Part shown: piece after piece, positions 57,490 through 64,000 of the stretch
Position numbering within the stretch: position 1 is the stretch's first letter
Layout of the letters: every line of letters begins with the position of its first letter
Assembly: GCA_011009095.1 (NCBI GenBank)
Contig: VTPC01003537.1
Coordinates: 62,001 to 126,000 of the forward strand
DNA: 64,000 bases
Direction: 5' to 3'
Source: Ignelater luminosus
Taxonomy: Eukaryota; Arthropoda; Insecta; Coleoptera; Elateridae
Notes under the pieces: model-generated
Seen by the model: only the letters and a program-made list of their open reading frames with translations
Database searches by the model: none
Told to the model about the DNA's origin: nothing
Position numbers and translations under genes: made by a program

Positions 57490-59290
57490 CAAATGAATTC
57501 TATACGGAAAGATAGGATACTGAAAGAAACCTCCTAGCACCTCTGGCAATCAACTATCCTAATTGGCAACTGACGCTGCAAATAAATCAACAACAACTTT
57601 CCTTCCTGGCAGCATCGATCACACGATACTACATGGCTACAACAAAGGGCCGCACAGAAATCACTATCTTTCAGATTTGTCAAATCACCAGGACAACTTG
57701 AAGAAAGGCGTCAGCCAAGATAAAAACCAATCAAAATTGGTAAAATGCTGTAAAATCAAACTTTCTTAAATCAACTAGTCAATTGGATAAGTGAAGCTTT
57801 GTATCACCAGGAAGATCTCATCGAAGAATAAAAAATCAAGAGATATCCTAGCCACAGCAGGAGGAAGCAAACTACCCATTCCACTATGAAGAAAACGATG
57901 AGCAGGGTTTTCAGTAGAATGCCTTGGACCTCAACACATCACAAGTTATCTTATAACACTCAATAACCTGCACAACTTGGAACTTCTGCATATCTGTATC
58001 CTAAACTTAAAACGCAAAGTTTCTAATAGACACAGCAACATCAGCCCTTCTCATAACTCCAACGCTAGCGGACAAATACTTCCGCAACCGAATAATACAC
58101 AAAGAATTCAAGATCAAAACAGTTCAGCAAAAAACCAAACATAACCGCACAGTGGTTACATCAATGGCGAATCTCTAAATCATTTTACAAGCACAAAAGC
58201 CAGCAACAACTATGAACCAAACACATGAACAATGAGGAGGGAAGCAAAATGTTAAAAACTGTAAAGTTACCAATACAAAGATATATTTTTCTGCAAAAAG
58301 TCACTTCTAACATTTATCAATGAAATTAAGCACCAGCTAAAAGTTAAATTGGGCCAACAATCAATATACATTAACCATATCGAAAGTCACCAATACTGCA
58401 CCAAGAAATAATACAAACTTGAGTTTTTCGGTACATATAGTACACAAAAAGGCCGATACGACAGTAAAGATTAAATATCGGACTCTAATTGACCAAGACG
58501 TGGAAAAGAGTTTTCTCCACAGAGCAAGATCATTACAAATTTAAACGTATGCCTTTCGGGCTTAAGAACGCGCTGGCTACGCTTCAAAGGTTCGTGGACT
58601 ATCTACTCAGAGGATTACAAGAAAATGTGTGCATGATCTACCTAGATGAAGTTGAAATATATTGATAGATTAACAAACGTATTCGACCGATTGAGGCAAT
58701 CCAACCTAAAGATCCAGGTCACGTAAACACCAACGAAGGCGTGATATCTAACCCAGACAAGATTAGAGCGGTGTACGCCCAAAGCCCGTAAAGAACTGAA
58801 GGGCTTCCTGGTGTACTACAGAAAATTCACCACCAAACCCCTGACCAAGTGTCTCAAAAAGGGAGCCAAAATAAAATATGACGAAGAATTCATCGAAACC
58901 TGTAAAAATCTGCTTGTTAATCCACCGTTACTGCTGTGCCTAGATTTCGAGACACTGATGTGTCTAACGTGGGCGTGATAAGTAAAGACAGATCGGTATG
59001 CTATGCATCGCTAACCTTGTCAAAAACTAAATCTAAATACAGTACAATAAAAAATAGAACTCTTGGCTATAATCTGGGTCATCAAGCGCTTTTTGCTATA
59101 CATGTTCAGACAAAGATTCAAAATGTACACAGATCACGGACCTCTGATTTGGTTGAATCTTAAAGAACCAAATAGTAAACTAACTAGATGGCGGCTCCGA
59201 TTGCAGGAGTACGATTAGGAAATTATCTATACGACAAACAAAACTCAAGCACAGGCGCACCATCCAGAATTAGCATCACAGAAACGATCA
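57490..59290 (+). mobile_element. Ty3/gypsy fossil (protease-RT-RNase H region)
   Basis: The clearest part is RT near 58540-58650 (RMPFGLKNA-like and LQENVCMIYLDE), followed by RNase H-like sequence to about 59200. Upstream 57560-58200 is diffuse and could be the protease/linker part. No LTRs were recognised. It is old and broken many times. Confidence 0.78.
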
Positions 59291-59308
59291 ATGCCTTAGA
59301 AACAAGGT

Positions 59309-59480
59309 GTGGCTTTTAATAGAATCTTAGATGATATTAGAAGTAACACATCATCAGAATCCTTTAGTCGAATACATTTATTAGAAAAACATGACCTTCA
59401 TAATATTATGAAAGAACACAAAATTGCTTTCAAGGAAAGTAGTCCAGTCAACGAAGAGGTTATAGAAGGTATGGAATGGA
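59309..59480 (+). pseudogene. Fragment of a repetitive transposon-like protein
   Basis: AFNRILDDIRSNTSSESFSR and IHLLEKHDLHNIMKEHKI resemble, from memory, the linker preceding the DDE core in MULE-like proteins repeated in insect genomes. It is short, with no ends. Low certainty. Confidence 0.4.
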
Positions 59481-59540
59481 GGAGTACTTTTCTCTTGAGG
59501 ATTGTGTTGGGGGTAGTTAGAAGGCAAAGATACTAAAAGT

Positions 59541-59577
59541 CCCCGCCCCCTTACCGCTTCAGGGGGGGAGGGGGTGG
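59541..59577. repeat. G/C-tract hairpin
   Basis: ccccgccccc is followed 10 bp later by agggggggaggggg. Together they could form a hairpin or G-quadruplex in an otherwise AT-rich setting. Confidence 0.55.
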
Positions 59578-59923
59578 AAAGGTCTCTGTTTTCGGTTTCT
59601 TGCTTATAACCCGGAAACGATGCGTCGTACGGTAGAAAGTATTCCCTACAAGATAAAAGATAATTAAATTTCTTACAAGAATGTCTATATTCATTTTCTT
59701 TCTATGTGCTATAGGATAATTTTTGAAAAACTTTTTTGCCTCACATTCTTCGTCGAAATTATTCTTCTAACTCCTCAGCCTTATGTTTTCGGAAAAATCC
59801 TCAGATAGAATTATTGCTACTACAACAGAATTTGTGATTCTTATTTTTAAAGTTGCGACTCTTTCAGAGATTCTTTTTAATTCTATCATTTCTTTTCATA
59901 AACTTTTCTTTATGTAGAAACCT

Positions 59924-61055
59924 AGCACATGCACGTCAATTTGACGTCATTTTAAAGTCATACTTGGTCTGCACGTCATCTGCCCAGTAACTGACGTCAT
60001 AATGATATCCAAGATAGTGACTTCTTTATAGGTTATAAAGCTGACGTCAAGTGTACGTCATTTAGAAGACATAATGCTATTTTTGAATTTCAGTTATAAT
60101 AAAAATTCGCCATTTCATGTCGTGTTCATATAATGGCTCAGTTAGTAAGCAATATTATGGTTTTATGGTTTTGGTCATATTAGTCATACTCATAAATATT
60201 ATCACCAATTTTAAATCAGTACGAATTTTGTCTTTATGCCTGCCAAAGTACATCTGTTAAAGCTTGTACGTAACAAAGCTCTTGATCAATATAAAGATAG
60301 TACTTATAGAAATATGGGCATATGATTTAGTTATAATTATTTTTAATATAAGGAATTTAATTTAAAATATTCCCCTGGTCAATTTAGTAATAATTTTCGT
60401 GGAACTTCGGTTACAACCAATACAACTCGTGTCGCATTTGCGATTGTGTGCTTGCGAATGATTACGATAAGCATGCTTGGCAGTGCGTGATGCATGGTTC
60501 ATGTTTTGTGATTATAAACAATTATAAAGCTTGGTAAGTACATATTAAATGATAGATAATTCACAATTACCTACAAGCCTTTTAAATATTAAATTTGCTA
60601 CCCTCAACACTAATACACATTTAACAAGCCTTAATATTAATGTTTTTTGGTTTTTGTAGAAATCACCAACAATATAGTATTTGTATTTGCAGAATATTGC
60701 TGAGTCAAGGTTTGGCCGTGGTAAGTAGTTGGTTGACGCTTGGAAATTTAGCAAGAATTATAGAAATGAAATACAGTAATATATTTTTATAAATAAAACT
60801 GTTTCAGAATATCAAGTATGTGTTGTAGTTATAATACCTACAATGTCCATTTAGGAGAACTATTTGTGACTAAAACATGACGTAGAGCGCCGTCTTAATA
60901 TGGCAAGAAATGATGTCTTACTATAACGTCAAAATGAAGTCCTGATATGACGTTTTTGGGCTGTAACATATTATCATCAGCTGCATATCAGTTAGAATTT
61001 ATTAGCAAAGTTATTATGACGTAGTGTCTAACGTCAAATCGACGTGCGTGTGCTG
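59924..61055. mobile_element. TIR element with ACGTCA-rich ends
   Basis: The left end agcacatgcacgtcaatttg and the right end's complement agcacacgcacgtcgatttg match over about 26 bp with three changes. Inside each end, within 150 bp, the hexamer ACGTCA or its complement TGACGT occurs five to seven times, including full palindromic TGACGTCA near 59940 and 59992. No transposase is visible in the AT-rich centre (60170-60850). This is a non-autonomous DNA element of unknown superfamily. Confidence 0.7.
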
Positions 61056-61469
61056 AGTATGCTGCTTGGCGATTCTCTTTTCCTATGCGAAATAAAATTA
61101 ATCCATCTTTCCTTGCTTCTATTCTTTTTTCTTACTCCTTCTTTCCTCTGATGTTGAATTTGTTTTGAGGCTTCTGCAAGCTCTATTAATTTTTCTTCGA
61201 ATACCTTTAGCTTTTTACCTTGTTCATTGAATTTTTTACCGCAGGTATTAAAGCCCTCGTTAATTAAATGTTTAGAAAATAATTGTTTCTATCATTTTGA
61301 CATTGTTAACTTGTCAAATGAAATAGTTGTCTTATGTAGTAGTGAGAATTTTTCTAATAAAAATAACGGGTAAATCCTAATAAAAATAAAATAAAAATCA
61401 TGCAGTGTCGGAGGTTTTTAATATAGAAATAATTTTAGGACTGGCCATAGAGTTTTAAGTCGATTAAGA

Positions 61470-61778
61470 TGCAAGGCTCAACAAAAAATGCACGTGAAAC
61501 CCTTCTGAAGGTGAAATGTATAGTTACAGTTATACATACAGATAGATCGCTTGCAAGCCCATATTGCCCATATCTAACATTCACGGGACCAAAAATCTTT
61601 GAGTGCAAAATATGCGATTATAAATATGTAGACACACTACTATTTACAAATATCTTCGCACTCACAGTGGTGAAAAACCATATGAATGTAGAACATGTGG
61701 TTATACAAACGCACACACAAAAAATAATTTACAGAAGTACATGAGAAGTCACAGTGGCGAGAGGGTTACAAAATAGAA
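61470..61778 (+). pseudogene. Decayed C2H2 zinc-finger fragment
   Basis: Over three frames the pieces are MCSYSYIQIDRLQAHIA-like, then FECKICDYKYVD, then YLRTHSGEKPYECRTCGYTN followed by LQKYMRSHSGER and a stop. Linker and finger spacing match the 18-finger gene 5 kb upstream. Frame changes between fingers, and loss of one zinc ligand (KYMRSH for K-H-M), mark it as a dead paralogue. Confidence 0.8.
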
Positions 61779-64000
61779 ACAATTTCAAGGCAGTATTTTT
61801 GAAAATAAAGTGTCGACATTCCATGTTTGAAAACTGTGCCTGACAGACAAATTCTCATTTTAGATTTAAATTCAGCATCAAAAGATTATTCAAATGAAAC
61901 AAGCGCGTTTGTTTCAAAACAAGAAATTCAGAAATGTGCGCCTGCTTTTCTGCAACCCAAACAGCAACCTGCAACCAATTATTGTCCTTGATTGAACGAA
62001 TTGAATGAAGAGAATTCGTTTAATCGAAACCGAGGTAACCCGAATGCAATACAAATCCCTCGAGTGGCTCGGGTTAGTTGTAAAATATGCGTGGAAAGAG
62101 TGGTACAAGCATTTAGGTTATAAAATTCCACATGCGAAAATTAGTTAATGTCGTTTTTCATTGTACGGCAATAATTTATTTATTTAGTTATCTTTAAAAA
62201 TTAGTTCGTTATCGTTGGTGATACTTATGTTTATATTCGTGTGAAAAGAGTATAATTACATAAATTCAAGGTAAGTTTTGAAAAGTATTTTACCTTGGGT
62301 AATATTATTTTTTTATTCTCGTTATTTTATATAAGATATTTCAAGGAAGTTTGATGAAATTTCAGCGGGTTCTTGTATTAAATTTCAAATTAGAAACAAT
62401 TTGATATATTGAAAAGTTGCTGATGATAATATTATGCAATTTCGTTTCTACTTTTGTAAATCTAAAATGAGAATTTTATTTTTATAGCAAGACTCAAATT
62501 CTAAACAACTTCAAGGAAAACAATAACTTTTTAAAAGTTGTCCCAATTAACTTTTTTTACTGATTTGTTTATCCTTGTGAATATTTTCTTGTTATTGTTT
62601 ATACTTATACATATCTTGCCCCCACAGTATTGCATTGCAAAAATAATATGATAATTACTGTTGATAATAATAGAACATGATACCATGACAAGTTTCTTTT
62701 ATTTGCGAAGTTTATCATCATTTCATCATTCGCATCATCTTAAGCTCATATAGCTTCGATATAACTAACTATAATCAGATCAGATTATAACCAATTTAAA
62801 ATTTGCAATTCATACTTGTGTCTAGATCAAACTGATTTATAAATTAAAATGAGGTGATAAAAAGTAAAACATACAAAGTATTTCAGAAGAACGTTCAATA
62901 CTTAAATTACAGAAAAAAAAATATTCCTAATTTTTCTCCTCCAATCTCATCAGATCTTTCCATACTCGTTTTATGTGAGTAGCTTTTAAAGCCTTAAAGG
63001 TAAAAAACATTTATTTCTTCATTGAAGTTCTTGGAAATTTAAACATTGGTTTTTTATTTCAATCAGTTGGGAAGGACGAATGAGTTAATTTCAGAATAAC
63101 AAAAATCACTTGGAAAAGATAGAAAAAGCGTTATGGCTGCTTTAAAAGACAGCCATGTGAATATCAGGATACGAGGAGGTTGCCCTTAAGGCCTATCACC
63201 TACACTGCCTAATTATGAATGGCCCCTTAGAACGCCTAAAGGCTTATATAGAAGCATAAAAGTGATGTAGGGATTTTTAAGTAGAAAAGAAAACAGAGGA
63301 AGACTCCCAGCGCTTGTGCAAAAGGTGAAGTAGCTACCTTAGATAGTAAAACACATTAGAAATCTCATGTAGACAGGGCTGTAATCAAGTCAACAGTGTC
63401 ATTTACAATATGCCAGTATACAGAACCGTTCTAGATAACTATGAGTACAACTCCTACAGTCGCATTTGAAGTCTTATATGAAGCTACCGGACCCCAAAAT
63501 TTGGATAAAGCTAGAGGCCATAGTGACTTGATTCAGAGTGCGAAGCGCTTGGCGAAAGAATGAATATAGGCCATGCTAAACGCTGGAAAATCAGAAACGG
63601 AAGATTTAAGTAGATAGGCTGCCAACGATAATACCTGTTTTCTGGCGGTTTCAAAATGACAGATCGCATCAACTCTAAACTAATGGATTTACGAGTCGAA
63701 AAAGGTAGATTGAACGATTTAACGAAAGTTGAAAACCATACTGCTTGATTTAATACGAACAAATTGAGCTAAAGAAAATACCTGTCCGCCATTAATAAGT
63801 ATACAGGAAGTTCTTACCTGTTCTAGATTCCTAGAGTAGGAGAATAGATGTGTTTCCACTTTTTAGAAAAATGAAAATTGAAGGCTTAAAACCTTTGAAG
63901 CGGTTTCGGAACGAGTTAGATTTTTTTAAGCTTGGAGCAATATCCCGAAGGAAATTAGGCGGCAGATGCTTGCAGAGAACAAAAGAAGACGCAGAGGCGG
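61779..64000. other. Terminal stretch without a recognised gene
   Basis: AT-rich to about 63100, then more balanced from 63100 to 64000, where short frames (for example minus 63511-63762) lack motifs. The balanced part may be an eroded transposon. No RNA gene seen. Confidence 0.35.

Overview
The window looks like arthropod, most likely insect, nuclear DNA, possibly beetle. It is AT-rich by eye. Host genes have very short introns (about 47-63 nt) with GT/AG ends. The transposons are the usual insect set: mariner, Tc1, a DD41D mariner-like element, hAT, pogo, a piggyBac-type MITE, Penelope, and non-LTR and LTR relics. The species is an inference; no single gene fixes it.

Host genes fall in three islands. 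Island 1 (about 9.7-18 kb) has a HES-type bHLH gene with a WRPW end on the minus strand. Divergent from it is a 10-finger C2H2 gene, and downstream is a 15-finger paralogue. A decayed zinc-finger relic lies just outside. Island 2 (37.9-40.2 kb) is a seven-exon gene for a 578-residue protein with two N-terminal membrane segments and a long coiled coil; I do not recognise it. Island 3 (50.3-56.5 kb) has two minus-strand RNF4-like RING genes (SUMO-targeted ubiquitin ligase type). The second is divergent from an 18-finger C2H2 gene, and another finger relic sits at 61.5 kb. The three zinc-finger genes share one plan: a short acidic first exon, a phase-1 intron, and one exon carrying all the fingers. 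Two of the three carry psi-K-x-E SUMO-acceptor-like motifs in the N-terminal tail, which is suggestive beside two SUMO-targeted ligase genes but is not proof of a functional link.

Most of the rest is transposon debris, often nested. At 1.8-4.1 kb a foldback Tc1 element abuts a mariner at a shared TA. At 13.9-15.2 kb is a nearly intact DD41D element with TIRs and TA duplications. At 19.6-21.2 kb is a broken copy of a repetitive protein family I cannot name. At 23.2-27.4 kb a pogo fragment is joined to a DUF4371 hAT-like transposase, which is split by a 2.5 kb hAT element with a perfect 8-bp duplication; that element is itself split by a MITE. LTR fossils (Ty1/copia at 43-45 kb and 51.4 kb; Ty3/gypsy at 46.9 and 57.5 kb), non-LTR RT pieces on both strands and a Penelope GIY-YIG tail fill other gaps.

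The least conventional signals are two widely separated tracts with a 9-bp rhythm (22.8-23.1 kb and, on the other strand, 36.1-36.5 kb), and a 1.1 kb TIR-bounded element whose ends are loaded with ACGTCA (CRE-like) motifs (59.9-61.1 kb). Long stretches, notably 7-9.7, 48.2-50.2 and 61.8-64 kb, contain nothing I can support as a gene.
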